Source: Dirofilaria immitis (taxonomy: Eukaryota > Nematoda > Chromadorea > Rhabditida > Onchocercidae). Taken from it: a stretch of DNA of 39,826 bases. The DNA is taken from assembly GCA_024305405.1 (NCBI GenBank), contig JAKNDB010000020.1, positions 1 to 39,826 of the forward strand, written 5' to 3'. This document shows, piece after piece, positions 12,845 to 24,936 of this stretch; the stretch's first letter is position 1; each line of letters opens with the position of its first letter. The notes below the pieces were generated by a model. That model made no database searches and was not told where the DNA came from. It worked only from the letters and a program-made list of their open reading frames with translations. The translations under genes and the position numbers were made by a program.

Positions 12845-13186
12845 ATGATAGAAAAATATAAAAAATTGACTGATGAAATTTTTAATAAAATTTCAAATTT
12901 TTTACATAATTTTTATAAGTGGCAGAGGCCATCTTTTTGGTGTGAAAGTAATCGAATAATTTATAAAACAACTACAAATAAAACTGTTCAAAAAGGTCAT
13001 TTCATGTTTGCATCTAATCAACTCCTGACCATTTGATCGAGTAACTGTAACAGTGTGGAACTTGCAACTGGTCTATATATTGATCCACAATTGCATGTTA
13101 CTATACTTGTAATTATTGAAACTATTGCTGCTGGACAGTTATTAGAATCGATATTATCAGAATCGATACCAGAAGAGGAATTGTAG
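12845..13186 (+). pseudogene. Unidentified reading frame interrupted by one in-frame TGA
   Basis: From the ATG at 12845 the frame runs 63 codons to TGA at 13034-13036. It then stays open in the same frame for 49 more codons to TAG at 13184-13186. The second half has protein-like composition (VELATGLYIDPQLHVTILV, then ETIAAGQLLESILSESIPEE). Alternatively the second half is a separate exon after the AACTGTAACAG acceptor around 13052. No family was recognised. A minus-strand frame of 70 codons overlaps (13018-13230) and starts with a hydrophobic stretch, so the coding strand is not certain. Confidence 0.25.
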
Positions 13187-13189
13187 AAA

Positions 13190-15165
13190 TAGAAGAAAGT
13201 AGTTAAGAAAGTAGTCACACTAAATTTCATTATTTACACTCTTAAATAAGATTCTTGAAATTTTTATTTCATTGATTTTCAATCATAATAGCACCGATGT
13301 TTTAATTATGATTGTCGCCGAAACATTCTGATAAAAGAATATATAGAGATTCATAAGATAATTCATTAGAGATGTACTAAAATGTAGGTCCAAAGCTTGT
13401 AAATCATATTAGTTATATTTATGTGTTCCAAATAGAGCCGATAACTCTGGTGATCTCAGTTGATGACTCCAGTGACCTCATGACTAACCTCAGAATGACG
13501 CGAGGAATCCTATTCAATAGCATCAATTTATCCAGATGTGCTCTGCGATATTAGTTGGATGGCATATTGAGTGTCCTCAATCTTTAGGTTGCTCCCTTCT
13601 CTTGATTCATGTTATCGTCATTAGAATTGTCATAGTGTGTAATTGATATTGAATTGTTGCGTCCGTTGACGTGTTTAGAGAAATTATTGCAATAAAAGTT
13701 TGACTACTCAAGTTTGAAGTTTATTTCCAAGTGCGAAAAATAAGAAATTAACCGAAATGCATGGAGAATAATAAAATGATTTACCCGCTTCAAGTTTTGT
13801 CACGATCAGAAAGAAAATGTCGACAATGAATAATAATTGCTAACAAGGAAAATTTGCTAAGAAGTTTTGTATTTCGTTTTGTATACGACAACATCTAAAC
13901 AAGCATGGTCAAAATCAGGATATTTTACTTGTTGGAATTCTCGTAATCATTTTTAAAAAAATAAAACAATAATAAATTAATCGATTTAAATAATATTTGA
14001 AACTGTTTTGGAATTGAATAACATCTTTGGATGTTATTAAATGTCAGTATTCAAATATTGTTATGAAAATAACACTAATCCAATTACTGAAATCATAATT
14101 TCATAATATCCTTATTAATATCACTAATCAGTGAATATGAAACTTTTCCCTGTTAAATAGCCGCCCTCTTGTAATTATAAGGAAAAAGCAGAAGCAATAA
14201 GAAAAAGTTCAGCAAACTAAATATTTCTTAACAAGAAGTCTAAAACATTCGAAATCGAAATCATATCTATGTACAATGTTTATCAGAATATTATCTATAA
14301 ATAAAGTTCGCATCAAACTATAATCTAGTTTTTCTTTAAATTAAGTCGTCAAAATTTACATGTGTCACTATAAAAATATGATTCAGTAAATTTTTAAACT
14401 TTTTTATATTCTCAAATTATTTGGAATTATTGGATTGTAATAAGACAATGTTTTTCAAATATTTAAAATTATTGTGAAATGATGGTGAAATGTAGAATAA
14501 CAAACAAAAGCTTAATAAACATTCATCGTATTAACAAAAAATTTAACATTGGCAGCATAGGTTTTATTATTATTAAAAGTTGCTTTAGCAACTTTCTAAA
14601 CTATTACATGTTCTTAAACTATTTAGGTTACTAACTTTTAATCAAAAACATTTTCAAAATTTTTGCTAAATGAAGATATTAATGAATAAATCACTTTTAT
14701 AGGACTAATAAATAAGTTCCTGGCTAAATCGAAAAATGTTTTCCATCAATAAATAAGCCTTTCTATAACATTCATTCTCAAAATGCAAAGCAATCCATTT
14801 TTTAATAAGATTAAAGTTTTTCTGGGATAAAAAAAGGAGAAAAAGAATTAACCTTCCTGCAAACTTAAAACGTGCCCAGTTCATTGAAATAAGGAATGTT
14901 AATTGTTGAAGTATCACTTAGAAATATGGGTCGTATCAGCGGTCGAATTTATATCGTGAAAATTTTGAGAATAGTGTAGTACAGATGATAGATTTGATGT
15001 ATTTATTGATACGGTATTATTTTTCGTGCATTTTATAAGAAAGAGAATTATCCAAGAATATTATCAAGAGAGTTGGGTCTTCTTTTTCGTTATTGTCTAA
15101 TTGAAGAACTAATCATGGAATATTCATTGAGAATTTATTTGAGCAACGTCACTCCTTCCATCACT
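13190..15165. other. Intergenic DNA with a less AT-rich island at about 13435-13690
   Basis: No coding exon is supported. The minus-strand frame at 14705-14917 is AT-driven and matches nothing I know. The segment from about 13435 to 13690 is visibly richer in G and C than its surroundings, and is followed by AATAAA near 13691. It may be a fragment of an old repeat. A perfect 8-base stem with a 4-base loop (AAAGTTGC TTTA GCAACTTT) sits at 14576-14595. Confidence 0.4.
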
Positions 15166-15169
15166 CATG

Positions 15170-15645
15170 TGAACGTTTTCTTTCTGATCGTAACAAAGTC
15201 GAAGGAAAGAATTCTGCTTTACTTGGATAATTAAATCTTTATTACGATAAATTTGATAACACATTAACGAACACAATAATTATAATATTTAGGGACAAAT
15301 TTAATCATTACATCCATAAGAAGAAAAAGTGGGAGATTAAGTAATACGCCATATGACCTCGGTGAAACATATCTTCAGAAAAAGGCTTTCGATGGTCAGG
15401 ATCCTTTTCTTCTCGAATATGGAAGATTCTAGGACGGTTCTGGAATCAAGAATTAATCGGTCATTATTAGCGCATGTGAAATGAAGCTCATCATTGGAGC
15501 CCATAGACAATATAGACGATCAAATTTAGCTTAAATTTACATCATATAGTAAATATGTAAACATCACAACATATATCCAACAATGTTAAATCCAGGACGA
15601 AGAGACCACTGATTCTCTGCTTCTCCTAACAATTTTAGCGACAAC
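15170..15645 (-). repeat. LTR-like repeat, copy A (degenerate)
   Basis: This is the most diverged of four copies of a ~495-base dispersed repeat (others at 15921-16416, 26150-26645 and 35078-35530). Shared landmarks in plus-strand order: a GACAAAG/TAACAAAG-GAAGGA start, ATTAACGAACACAATAATTA, a block matching the coding-like centre of the other copies, CAACAATGTTAAATCCAGGA, and an end at TTTAGCGACA. It lies about 750 bases before copy B in the same orientation. The strand given is that on which copy C and the gag relic read in the same direction. Confidence 0.5.
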
Positions 15646-15776
15646 TTATCTTTTAAGAACTAATCCTTTTATTTTCTTTGAGAGTTCGAATTCTGATTGT
15701 ACTATTTGTATCGATCGTTCTTTCTGAGAGTTTTTGTTCGCTCTGATGATTATGATACAAATGGATGATCCTTACA

Positions 15777-15805
15777 CTTTATAGTGAGAGCTTGTTTACT
15801 ATATG
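15777..15805 (+). repeat. Short shared block, also present near 22172
   Basis: The sequence around CTTTATAGTGAGAGCTTG at 15777-15805 recurs with two or three changes at about 22169-22198 (CTTTATATAGTGAGAGCC). The preceding 60 bases are also recognisably alike (GAGAGTTTTTGTTCGCT against GAGTTTTTGCGTTAG). This marks another dispersed repeat that is separate from the LTR-like family. Confidence 0.4.
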
Positions 15806-15920
15806 TCAGGCCTAGCACAATTTACATTACGCCAACTCATAGCGCAAAAAAATTTTGTTTACTCTATGCCACAACTTTTATGTCACAACACACAATACTG
15901 CATTTCTTAATTATCACACG

Positions 15921-16416
15921 TGTCGCCGATCTTCTTTTATCTTGACAAAGATGAAGGATTCTTTCTGTTTTTCAATAACAGCACCTCAAACCTAGGTAAT
16001 TAAGCTTTTATTGCATTTTATAATACATCAACGAACGCAGCAATTACAAAATTAATAATACAAATTCACTGAAATCAATAAGACAATTTTATTAACGATA
16101 ACATAATTCAAAAGAAAAGGAAGATTAAATAACACTCGATATGGTTTTCCAATCGCCATCTTAAAGCACATCCTTTATAATGGTTTTGATGTTCAGAATC
16201 GTCTTCTTCTTCTTCATCCTGGTACAGTTCCACGACTACAAGAGTATTAACACGTATGAATGGAGTTCTTTTTGAGAGCTTATCGACACAATGGGAGAAC
16301 AATTTTAGTTTACATTTTAACATTACAGAGTAAATCTGCGCATACACTATATGCCCAATAATATTAAATCCAGGGCAAAGGAATTACTAATTCTTTGGCT
16401 CTCGTGATTTCAGCGA
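15921..16416 (-). repeat. LTR-like repeat, copy B
   Basis: On the minus strand this copy runs from TGAAATCACGAGAGCC to GATCGGCGACA. It thus has TG...CA ends as in retrotransposon LTRs, and an AATAAA (in TGCAATAAAAGCTTAA) near its 3' end. Its minus strand also holds an open frame with the motif DSEHQNHYKGCALRW that reappears in diverged form in copy D (EDPEYQSHYGDVLQRGG). No clear target-site duplication is visible. It could be a solo LTR or the 3' end of a degraded element. Confidence 0.6.
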
Positions 16417-18964
16417 CAAAACGATAATATCTCATTAATTTTGCAATAGAATCACTGCATTTCTGCAAAGAAATTTTTGTCAAAGTAACGTCTTGATATC
16501 TTCCATTAACACTAAACGCATCTTCTAGAAGTAATAGTTCATTTGGAATGACTTCTTACATAACATATTTATATAAAGCGCGTAAGAAATAATTTGTCAG
16601 AAGTCACATTGGAATTGATTTTACCAATGATTTTTCATAAAAATAAATTGCATGGGATGAAGAATATAGAGGTGACTTATACTCATTACATATCTATGTA
16701 ATGGAGTATGAATCAATGATTTCGAATGAGGTTCTAAATAATTTTGGAAAAGCAGAAAGTTATTTTCGATATTCAAGAGTGAATAAATAAATATAAGATC
16801 TTATGTGTGAAAACTGTAAAATTATTCGCTATAATGATGATTAGTGACAATTACGCAATATCATATATTCAAAAGAACTAAATTTCATATTATTATATCA
16901 TAGTAAATGAATGGTATATCAATTACACAATGTTATGCACTTAAATTAAATTTAAGCAATTCTGCCTTGAAGTTGCAGCACAGGATACATCATGAACCAC
17001 CGACAAATTCAACAAACTCTATGATTATCAATGAGTGCTATGTATTTCGGATGTTATTTTGTGTTATTAAAATGATATTTATACTGGAAAAAATAATGGA
17101 TTCAAACTATTAATTTTTAAAATGACATATCAATACTTCAACAAAAGTAACTGGTGACGTCAATGACTTTGTTTTTAATTTTTCCCTCTGCTTATTATAT
17201 TAATACGGCTTTCAGTTCATTTGAATGAAACAATTCCTTAACAACAAACATATGGATTTGTCAAAAGTAATTTAATGATGTCGAGAAGAAATTAATTAAA
17301 AGAAAATTGCTGATAATATAATCACACTTCAATCAAAGTTACTAAATTGTTAGGAAATTATAACTGAATGATATTGTTATATTAGTACCGAATAAATTTT
17401 CGTAAGCGAATAGGAGAGTTCTACTGAATTAAGTTTTGTTTTAATTTTTGCGAGATTATTTAAAACTGTTTTTGGAGAAGGACAAATCACACTTTTATTT
17501 GTTATAAAGGTAAACATTCCATTTTTTTTCTCCTTTAGTTTTCACTATTAGCTCTGAAATGATATTCATTCTCATGGTAAAAAAAATATCGCCAGAATAC
17601 GTTATTTTATGTAATTTTTATAAATTGAGTGTCATAGTATTAAGTTGGATTTTATGTAATTCTTTATAAATTGTTGAACAGTGAGTGTCATAGTATTAAG
17701 TTGGATTCTTTCACGCAGTTTTTGTTTTCTTATTTCTTTACTATTGAAATAAAAATAAATAATTTCTATACAGAGATTTGGAGAATTCGAGTATCATCAA
17801 CTGATTTGAAAAATAAAAACTAACTCGTATCCTATAAAATTTTAATTTTTAATATATTGAAATGATATTAAAATTATTATAAAAATTAATATCACAGCTA
17901 AATGAAATTTTTCGGATAAAAGGTTCACTTTTAATTTATATTTAAAAAGTGCCGACAACAATCCATATTTAGTTAATCTTAGTATCTTAATTGTATTTCA
18001 GATTATAGTTCAAGCTTAAATAAATTCAAATATTCGGTTACAAAATTAAGAATTTCAAGTTATAGAATTGTCTAAAGTCGATGTTTTTTTTTCTCGGTGT
18101 TACTAGTATTAAAGATATGCTGAATCTATTAAACGACTTGCTTTCTTGGCAGTACATAAAATATCAAATATATTGATATATTTATTGATAATCTCACATG
18201 CTGCTACTACTAATAAAAATGACCTAGTAATTGCTATCGCTTTCATTCCAAATATCATGATTGAGGACAAAAGCTCAATTTTATAATTATTGCCTCATCA
18301 ACCTTTTATCAGTTAACTTTGTTTTCGTTGTTTAATTAAAATAATCACTGCATTCTTCTTTTTGTCATTTTTATTGCTGAAACAAATGATGCAAATTTTG
18401 CAATAACAGAAAGTGCATTATTCACATTTTATATTTATACAACAATTGGTTCATCTAAAATCTCATATATATTCTGATTCTTTATACGAAAATTATGATA
18501 TGCATTTGAATTGGCTTAAATGAATTTATTAGTTTGACCAGCAAAAAAAAATCATAATGTTGAGATGCTAACTGGTTGCATTACAATATGAGGAGGAAGG
18601 AATTCCTCAGTAATGTATGAATCGACAAATGATAATTCCTTCCATGTTCATTGCTAATATCTTGCATTACATATTATTTTGACAGAACTATGATTATATC
18701 CTTCTGAGGCTATTTTTTACTTGCTGTGCTTTATGTTTTTATATGTAAGAGCAAAAATTTTTCAGTTTTTCTAAACTAAATTTAAAGTAATGATGAATTT
18801 TGAATGTATGTTTTTATCTCTTTAAAAATATAATTTATGGTTTTGCTTTTTTTTTTAGCAACACCTGTCGGAGTACAATATCAATTGATTTATCACACTT
18901 ATCAAATTTAATTTAATTTTTAATATTAATTGTATTTTTTATCAATTTCTTCAAGGTCATCATA
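16417..18964. other. Intergenic DNA upstream of the first Srx gene
   Basis: Apart from the 56-base tandem duplication, nothing with gene-like structure is seen. The open frame at 16907-17113 has no recognisable features. The last ~120 bases before 18965 would be the promoter and leader of the Srx gene. TTTCTTCAAG ending at 18955 is a weak acceptor that could receive a spliced leader. Confidence 0.4.
17606..17708 (+). repeat. Imperfect tandem duplication, two copies, period 56 bases
   Basis: The 25-base block starting GAGTGTCATAGTATTAAG is found identically at 17627-17651 and 17683-17707. It is preceded in each copy by TTATGTAATT...TTATAAATTG. The second copy has an extra TGAACAGT. The high identity against a strongly diverged background suggests a recent local duplication. 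Confidence 0.7.
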
Positions 18965-21338
18965 ATGGTTGAAAATCGTGATTATGAAGATAAGATTGCA
19001 ATGGCCTGCATTGTTACGGTTAGTATTCCATCGAATAAACTATTTGGTAGCTTCAATTTAATGATAATAAAGGGATAGCAAGGCATGAATTTTTCCTTTT
19101 TGAGATCATTGTAAAGTATATCAGTATTTCTAAAGAGAATTAAAAGTTCTGAAAATTTGCAGAAATCGCTTCAAGGCTTGTGAAAATAAAAATCAGAATG
19201 CATGGGTTAGAATAAACTGCTGAACTTAATTGCATACAATTTCTTATTTAGTAAAAAAATAAGGTTGGGAAAAGACAATTTTATAATTTCACACTGTATG
19301 CATTACAGGCGTCAGTTTTTGGGCTGATCAGCAATGGTTTATCGTTGTATGTAATGCGTACGAGATCATGTTTCCGCAATGCATTTGGAATTTTATGCAG
19401 TAGTTTTTTAGTATGCAATTTGCAAACTATATTCGTACTCTTCACATGGTGTACCATTGTGTTAACCGTGTAAGTTGCATTTGTTTTTTGAATACTGCAG
19501 TAAGTTGAATATTACTACTTATTTGTTGGATATTCTTTCCTTTCATCCATAAAGGTTAGTTTTAAGATGAAAAAATTTTCAGAAAATCGCCAGTGCTATC
19601 GACATCAAAATCATTCTGGGCACGACTAGTAGGCTTATTAGTGAATGGAGCATGCTTTGCATCGTTCGCCATACATTTTTCGTTGCCTTTAATCGGTTGT
19701 GTGCTGTTGTATATCCGATAAAATACAATCAATTATGGTCAGAAGCAAGAGCTTTCATTGCTGGAATCATCTCATGGACACTTGGAATGGCTATAGGCAC
19801 GATGCACTTATTCGGTAGCATATTATAATAAAAAGATTTCTACCGTTTTTAAACATTAAATAATTTGGTAAATGCAGCATAGATTTTGCTTTTCACAGTG
19901 CTCGTAAGGAGAACTTTTCTCACCAATAATTTTTAAGATATTTGCATCACAACAAACCGTGAATGAACTCAACGATAATGGAATAGATATTATTTCAATA
20001 AATAGCTCAAATAATGACTTTAGCATATTTTCTTTTGAGCAGAGATTTTGATTAAGGTAACAAACTTATCATCGCAATCCTAGCCAGCGTTTAAACGAAT
20101 CATATTCTCATAATTCTCAGAGCCTAAAAATAATTAATGCTATAAATTATCATATTTATAATTCATCATATTATTTAAATTTTTTATATTATTAATTTTA
20201 TCGAATATTAATTTCTTTAGTTTTCGATGGGCTCTGTAAAAAAAATATTTATAGAAGACTGTTCGCTTATATTCAACGAAAATTCATCTTATTATTTTTA
20301 CTATCGAAATTCTATTCGTGGCGTTGTATGTCGATATACTGATAGTGGATTATCAATAATTTTAGTATTAATAGTGGCATGCATCGATGTAACTACTTTC
20401 ATCAAAATGCTCGCATATCGAAAGGTAAATTTAATTATGACAAACAATTGCTCCAGCAGTCCCATCGTAGCAAGTTTCAACAACTTTCGTGCATATTTCT
20501 TTCTCTCGCGAAAATCTTCAGGATCAGAATGCATATCAGACTGTAATGATCTTTTTCTGAATTTCAGGCCAGGCTCAAAAATGCAGTTATGCCATCAAGT
20601 GATACCATCAACGGAAGAGAGGTATTGTTCTTCAGACAGGTAATAAACGAAAATTCAAAATCATTGAAAAAAGATATTTTCGAAAAAGACCAATGAGATG
20701 TCCAAATGTTTTCAAAATTACTTAACCAATCAATGTAGTTCTTGTTTCTCTTATCACATTGTTCCTTTGAAATTACGGAAATTAATTGTCCAGCTATGAA
20801 AATAGATATTACTGACTTTGCAATTTATGACAACCGTTTCAATTCCATGCAATATAAGTAATTATTATTGTAGTCATGTTCGCTTAACTTTATCTACATC
20901 TCATTTTTTATCATCTTGGCCATCCATCCATTTCTATTTACGAATAAATGGCTGTTATTTGCGTTAAGCACGATGATATTCATTATAATGCCATCAACAG
21001 ATGAGTAAGCAATATAATTTTCTAACTGGAATCGGTAGAACAAGTCAGTAAGAATCGTTATTGCATGATTATTTTTAATGATTCTACGATTGGCCTCCGC
21101 ATTTACTCGATCTTTCACAAGATTTCAAAGATATCAAGGCGATTTCTCAAATACTTGCATTTGATTATATAAAATTAATTTAGCATATTGTATAAATTTT
21201 CCATATTTGCTTGAATGATATCGTATGATTTTCAGATTAGTTCTTCTAATTTTCAACCGCAAAATGATATTAAAAACAGTTTGGATAGTGCCAGAAGCAT
21301 CGACTACTTATCCACAGCAAACCACCACAAGATTTTAA
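18965..21338 (+). CDS. Srx-family chemoreceptor GPCR, copy 1, seven exons, one-base loss in exon 3
   Basis: This is a seven-transmembrane chemoreceptor of the nematode Srx class, about 307 residues if the frame is continuous. Exons: 18965-19018, 19309-19469, 19583-19814, 20255-20424, 20568-20639, 20874-21004 and 21236-21338, all with GT-AG borders and consistent phases. Exon 2 carries TM1 with G-L-I-S-N-G and TM2 (FGILCSSFLVCNLQTIF), ending in the W-C-T typical of the family. Exon 3 carries TM3 and NRLCAVVYPIKYNQLW, then TM4. Exon 4 has the loop cysteine (EDCSLIF) and TM5 (SIILVLIVACIDVTTFIKM). Exons 5 and 6 hold the third cytoplasmic loop and TM6 (INGREVLFFRQ, SCSLNFIYIS). Exon 7 has LLIFNRKMIL and the tail. 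In exon 3 a T run at 19676-19680 is one base short: the frame before it reads FASFAIHF, and only the shifted frame gives VAFNR. AATAAA lies at 21389-21394. An ATG frame starting at 20227 overlaps exon 4 but begins inside the intron. Confidence 0.88.
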
Positions 21339-21388
21339 ATTGCGTTCTTATTTTACTACTGTTTATTGGATCGATCATCTCCGATCAA

Positions 21389-21394
21389 AATAAA
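21389..21394 (+). other. Polyadenylation signal of Srx copy 1
   Basis: AATAAA lies 51 bases after the TAA stop of the first Srx gene, a normal distance for nematode mRNAs. The support is positional only. Confidence 0.45.
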
Positions 21395-23114
21395 ATATTT
21401 TCCTAAATTAATACATTATACAAGTTTTATTTGTAAAAAATGGCTATTTTACATTTCGTTTTAAAATTTAAACATTTGTCGGAAAGTCGTGTAAACGATA
21501 GGAATTCAATTGTAATAAAAAATTTGTTAGTATAAATTCTGGAAGTCTTATGATTAAATCTGATTCTTTATTTTATTTCATCAACCACCTGATCGCTCAG
21601 CACTTTTTTTTACTTTTTTATACTTCAGTTTATAATAAGACTTAAGAGGAAATGAACTGTAATGTAGTTAATCGTCATGGAAAAATCCTAAGACAATTAG
21701 TAGTGTTTTACTTCCTATATTTCTAGAAATACCAGGACATAGAACTCGATGTATAATTACCAAAGTTTCTGCAGAATTTCTTTTGTTTTCCAATTGACAT
21801 TTTGAAAATTGCGACAAATTAACATCACATAAAAAGAGCATAAGAATCTGATATAAATTTTTTTAGCAGAAAAAATACGAAGCTTTCAGTTGAACTCAGC
21901 TATCGGAAATCGAAATCTGTGCTCATGAAATCTATTTAAAGCTTTTTGATAGCCCGAACAATAATTGTGATAAAGATTTTATTAATTCGCAAAAAATGTA
22001 TTTTTGCCTACGTTATGAGACAATTTTCTTAGAATATTTATTGCGAATAAAATCGATCGCAGAGTTGTTCTTCTCCGTTCGTTTAATCGAGGTGGATTGT
22101 TTCTACAGTCCTTTGAGTTTTTGCGTTAGTTTTTTCTGTTATGTCCCAAATCATTTTCCTAATTCTTTATATAGTGAGAGCCTGTTTATTACATTATCAT
22201 ACATGATTTATATCATGTTAAGTATAGGTTTGGCTAACAGATCATATGGTCATAGGCCGTTTAAGTCAAGATATTTCTATAATATAAATATTCGTTGATT
22301 ATTTCTTCTTATCTATATCCCATAAAATATCCTAGTTATTTCGACAGTTTCATGCGCAAAAGAAGTTTGAATTGATCTGGCCAAAATTAAAAATTTGACT
22401 TGGCTTTCGGAATAATCGAAATATTTATAATATAAACATGTTGAAAATAATCAAAATATTTGTATTAGTAAATATCTTGGTATAATCAAAGGAATATGTT
22501 CCCTAACGAAATTCATCTCTTTGAAGATCAATCTTATAGTTTGTTGAAAAATCTTTAAAGCATTGTAACAAATCAGATTTTGACTTATCATCATTCAGAT
22601 TAGACAGCATTGCTTAAAGCATTGCAAACTATTTGTATAAAAGGGAAAGTTACTGGTTGAAAGATCATTCACTCTCCATTTATACACATTCATACATTCA
22701 TATACATTTTATTTGGCGGTACGATTTCACTCTCATTGTGCGTTACTGCACTCCCAGATTCAACTCTACAAATCCAAAATCAATAAGTCTTAGATAATTC
22801 CCTACAATAAAAGGGAATTCAAACTACCGATTAAATTATCAATATTCCTCAACAAAATTGTGTGTCGTAGTTGCGACGAATAAAATCTGCTATAATAAAG
22901 CTTCGCTATACAGCAAATCTCTATCCAGGTTTCCAGTTTCTCAACAATGCAAGATATTCTTTCTTGATACTGGTCAAAATTCTGTTAAAAATCTGTTAAA
23001 AATACTGGAAATTTTTTATTTGATACTTTTTTCGTAAATCAACTGATTGATTTAACTTGATTCATTTTCTTTCGCAATTAAAAAATTTCATTTGTAGAAA
23101 TTCACGTTGTAATA

Positions 23115-23320
23115 GATTCTTAGAAATTCTTAAATCGCTGCTTGGGATTTGAAAATTCTGTAGAAATTATGAAAATATTGATATACAAGCTGACTATTCA
23201 ATACTGTGAAAACAATATCTGTGGGAATTGAAAAAAGAAATTTTATTAAACATCAGGAAAATTCTATTTTGATTATGCTGTAATAATTCATTTTCATATT
23301 TTAGTGTTCGGACTCCTTCC
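23115..23320 (+). repeat. Dispersed repeat R2, copy 1
   Basis: The block from TTCTTAAATCGCTGCTTG through GAAATTATGAAAATATTG to TATGCTGTAATAATTC and GTTCGGACTCC is found in diverged form at 28172-28403, same strand, and inverted at 37690-37887. In the two forward copies it lies a similar distance behind an Srx gene or relic, so it belongs to the duplicated unit. No coding potential is evident. Confidence 0.5.
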
Positions 23321-23344
23321 ACAATAATTAAAATAATTTTGTAA

Positions 23345-23371
23345 CATATATATATATATATATATATATGT
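23345..23371 (+). repeat. (TA)n microsatellite
   Basis: An uninterrupted run of alternating T and A of roughly 24 bases, bounded by ACA and GTCG. It is likely polymorphic in length. Confidence 0.85.
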
Positions 23372-24136
23372 CGAAATTGTCAAATATTTTGTGTTTAACA
23401 ATATCTCGAAATAATTAGATTAATTCATAATATAGAAATTTTCAGGGTTCATAGTTGAATTATTTATTGAAATCTCATATATCGCGAAAATTCTTTTTTG
23501 TTTGCGTTTAACACAGACGAATAATCATAATACAGATTTGCTCATTGATGAAGTATTTGAAATCATTGATAAACGATTCGAAGAAAAATAATAGATAGAC
23601 TTCTTCTTGCATGAATGATCTTGGTCTTCATAGTGAGAGATGATTTACAGAAGTTGATTTTCAGACAAGATCAGAGAATGCAAGCTTGATTACCAGATTG
23701 AGAAATTTGTTCTATAAAAATTTAAAAAATGCATAAAGTTTTGATCTTTATGACATTTTTAAACATTTTTGTGGTCTGCATTTTTATCGTCACGTATGTT
23801 TAATGATTTTGAAAAATTATCCACAAATCATTACCGCATTAAAAAAATATCAGCGAATGTTGGAGATATGATGAAAATGTTATCAAAACAACATGTGAAT
23901 TAATATGCTATGTGTTTTGTATGTTTTATATTGCTTCAGAACAATAAATTATATTTATTTATCAGTGAAACTTGGAGTTATTATACAAAATGTCTAAGTA
24001 ATTTAAAGTCTTCAAAATAAAAGAATATTTTATGTGTTTAGACTTATCATAGATTAAAAATTTAAATAAGAAATATTACCATCATAAGACAATACATATC
24101 TATTAACGGGACTTAACAAATGCTGTGGTATTTTAT

Positions 24137-24597
24137 GAAACGTCGCATAGCATCTTTCAGACCTTACTTAATATAGAAATACTTATAGGTACCGTTCATA
24201 AGCAGGTGAAGTTACCTAGCATCATTAAGTCATCTGTTGTTTACATAAAAGTGAAATTTGATCTTAAAATCTGTAGTCAATCATTTCGCAAAATTAAAAT
24301 GCAGGTCAACTTAGCAAAACCTTTTCTTTTGCCTACGACAGCTCAGAGCGAGTTCATACGGCAATGTTATTCAATTATGGTTCCCTAACGATTTAGCGAA
24401 TTTGACAAAGTGTGATTATATTATCGATAGTTTTCGTTTTAATTAATTCCTTCTCAACATATTAAATTGATCTTGGCAAAGTCATATTATATCCATCGCT
24501 AAGAAATTGTTTCATTCAAACGAAATGAAAACTATATTAATGCGCAAAAAGAGAAGTTCAAAATAAAGCCATTGATTGATATTAGCTACTCTTGTTA
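24137..24597 (+). repeat. Duplicated block shared with 34930-36720 (unit 1 copy)
   Basis: Matching landmarks: AAACGTCGCATAG at 24138 and 34931; GTTCATAAGCAGGTGAAG against CACAAACGTTATGAAC; AGCAAAACCTTTTC-ACGACAGCTCA at about 24312 against AGCAAAACTTTTCC-AAGACAGCTCA at 36459; and the AAAAAGAGAAGTTCAAA region against AAAAAGTTCAAATG near 36690. The unit 1 version is compact. The unit 2 version is split by about 1.4 kb that includes repeat copy D. An 87-codon frame overlaps but shows no protein features. Confidence 0.5.
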
Positions 24598-24855
24598 AAA
24601 TGCCTGATATGTCATTTTCAAAGCAATTGATAGTTTCAGTGTTCCAATAAAAATATTATCCTGAAAATACAAGATACCAACCGAAAAATACGGAAGATAA
24701 TAATGAATGATCATTGAGCTTGTTGAAATTAAAAATGATTCAAATGTCCTGTGCTGCAATTTCAAAATACTACAATTTGTTGTTTAAGTTTCAATTTAAT
24801 TATAAAGTTATAAAATTGATATATCATTTGTTTGCCCTATGATAAAATGAATTCT

Positions 24856-24877
24856 ACTGGCCAAACACTTGGCCAGT
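24856..24877. other. Perfect 9-base hairpin
   Basis: ACTGGCCAA, a four-base ACAC loop, then TTGGCCAGT. The arms are GC-rich compared with the surroundings and fully complementary. It stands about 60 bases ahead of the gag relic. Its role is unknown; it may be a leftover of a mobile-element end. Confidence 0.6.
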
Positions 24878-24936
24878 CTTACTCAGTATTCATTTCTTCC
24901 TTTCGCGATCGATGAATCTAAAAGTTATTCTTTAAT

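Larger units (their letters stand above)
21395..24136. other. Intergenic part of duplication unit 1
   Basis: No gene is supported. The open frame at 21996-22298 looks coding by length only and overlaps the repeat block shared with 15777-15805. A stretch at about 21868-21890 (AAAATACGAAGCTTTCAG) reappears near 27680-27703, 540 bases behind the third Srx relic. This shows that the shared unit extends past the gene. A (TA)n microsatellite lies at about 23347-23370. Confidence 0.45.

Noticed and set aside
20227..20254. ATG start of the 138-codon frame overlapping Srx exon 4
   Set aside because: The true exon begins after TTTATAG at 20255, which matches the phase and length of the paralogous exon; the ATG is intronic.
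20301..20534. 77-codon minus-strand frame
   Set aside because: Shadow opposite Srx exon 4 and the following intron.
23345..23371. (TA)n run as a promoter TATA element
   Set aside because: It is a simple microsatellite with no gene start nearby.
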